Shown here piece after piece: positions 5,302 through 5,541 of a DNA stretch of 5,541 nt. Numbering within the stretch: the stretch's first letter is position 1; every line of letters starts with the position of its first letter. Both the position numbers and the translations under genes were made by a program. Under the pieces are notes generated by a model that was not told the DNA's origin, did not search any database, and was given only the letters and a program-made list of their open reading frames with translations. Source of the stretch: Nitrospirota bacterium (lineage in GTDB: Bacteria > Nitrospirota > Thermodesulfovibrionia > Thermodesulfovibrionales > JdFR-88); NCBI GenBank assembly GCA_021790695.1, contig JAJYGJ010000183.1:1-5541 (forward strand). The letters are read 5' to 3'.

Positions 5302-5541
5302 ATGAAAAAAATCGCCATCCTGGGCTCGACCGGCTCCATCGGGAAAAGCACGCTTCAGGTGATCGAAAGATACCCGGAGCGCTTCAGGGTTGCCGCGCTT
5401 TCGGCCTGCAAAAACCATGAGCTTCTGCTGGAGCAGATAAAAAAATTCAGGCCGGAAGTGGTTGCCCTCTCGGACCCCGAAGCGGCCCGCGCTTTGGAGG
5501 CCATGGCCCCGGGCATTCCTGTTCTAAGCGGCGGGGAAGGG
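5302..5541 (+). CDS. dxr: 1-deoxy-D-xylulose 5-phosphate reductoisomerase, N-terminal part
   Basis: First 80 residues of the NADPH- and divalent-metal-dependent enzyme that converts 1-deoxy-D-xylulose 5-phosphate to 2-C-methyl-D-erythritol 4-phosphate in the MEP isoprenoid pathway; cytosolic. The start MKKIAILGSTGSIGKSTL carries the Rossmann dinucleotide-binding motif GSTGSIG (8-14), characteristic of Dxr. It is followed by the expected VIERYPERFRVAALSAC and KKFRPEVVALSDPEAA stretches. The active-site and C-terminal domains lie outside the window; full proteins are about 390 residues. I chose ATG 5302 by homology; an in-frame ATG at 5287 would add five residues (MGLRE). Neither start has a strong ribosome binding site. 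High G+C as in the leftward operon. In many genomes dxr follows uppS-cdsA; here it directly follows the acquired-looking cassette, so it may depend on its own promoter. Confidence 0.93.
   Translation, partial: MKKIAILGSTGSIGKSTLQVIERYPERFRVAALSACKNHELLLEQIKKFRPEVVALSDPEAARALEAMAPGIPVLSGGEG

Noticed and set aside
5193..5420. 75-codon plus-strand ORF overlapping the dxr start
   Set aside because: It runs in a different frame through a clearly conserved Dxr N-terminus and lacks a ribosome binding site.

Overview
The window joins two pieces of a GC-rich bacterial housekeeping genome (about 60% G+C judged by eye) around an AT-richer block at roughly 2725-5286. The left piece reads leftward as a tight operon: rsmB, then a membrane-anchored PASTA-domain protein, then rpe, which runs off the window at base 1. 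The right piece is the first 80 codons of dxr, reading rightward and running off at base 5541. There are no rRNA or clade-specific markers. The rsmB-PASTA-rpe order recalls Desulfobacterota (Geobacter-like) and Nitrospirota genomes, and the frequent ATA and AGG codons in GC-rich genes would fit, but this assignment is only suggestive.

Region by region: 1-602 (-) rpe, lacking its C-terminus; 602-1291 (-) one transmembrane helix plus three PASTA repeats; 1285-2724 (-) rsmB, complete with both catalytic cysteines. 2725-3236 is a 512-base AT-rich spacer with no convincing gene, but with short ORF readings on both strands, a perfect GC hairpin and near-direct repeats. 3243-4442 (+) encodes a RecF/SMC-like AAA (AAA_21-type) ATPase. 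4439-5098 (+) encodes a DUF4276-type protein with TOPRIM-like acidic motifs. 5099-5286 is a spacer with two mutually exclusive stem-loops. 5302-5541 (+) is the start of dxr.

The leftward operon is linked by stop/start overlaps (7 bases, then 1 base), so its three products are probably co-translated. They serve 16S rRNA methylation, an unknown envelope function and pentose-phosphate metabolism. Dxr starts the committed step of the MEP isoprenoid pathway.

The most interesting element is the ATPase + DUF4276 pair. It is a self-contained two-gene unit with a 4-base ATGA overlap and two strong ribosome binding sites. It is compositionally unlike its neighbours and sits between unrelated core genes. 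This looks like an acquired defence-type cassette, architecturally parallel to PARIS (AriA ATPase + AriB TOPRIM/DUF4435) and to OLD-family nuclease systems, but with a different partner family. Its leader contains a possible SD-sequestering hairpin and a nine-codon ORF that ends exactly at the SD. No anti-phage activity can be shown from sequence alone.
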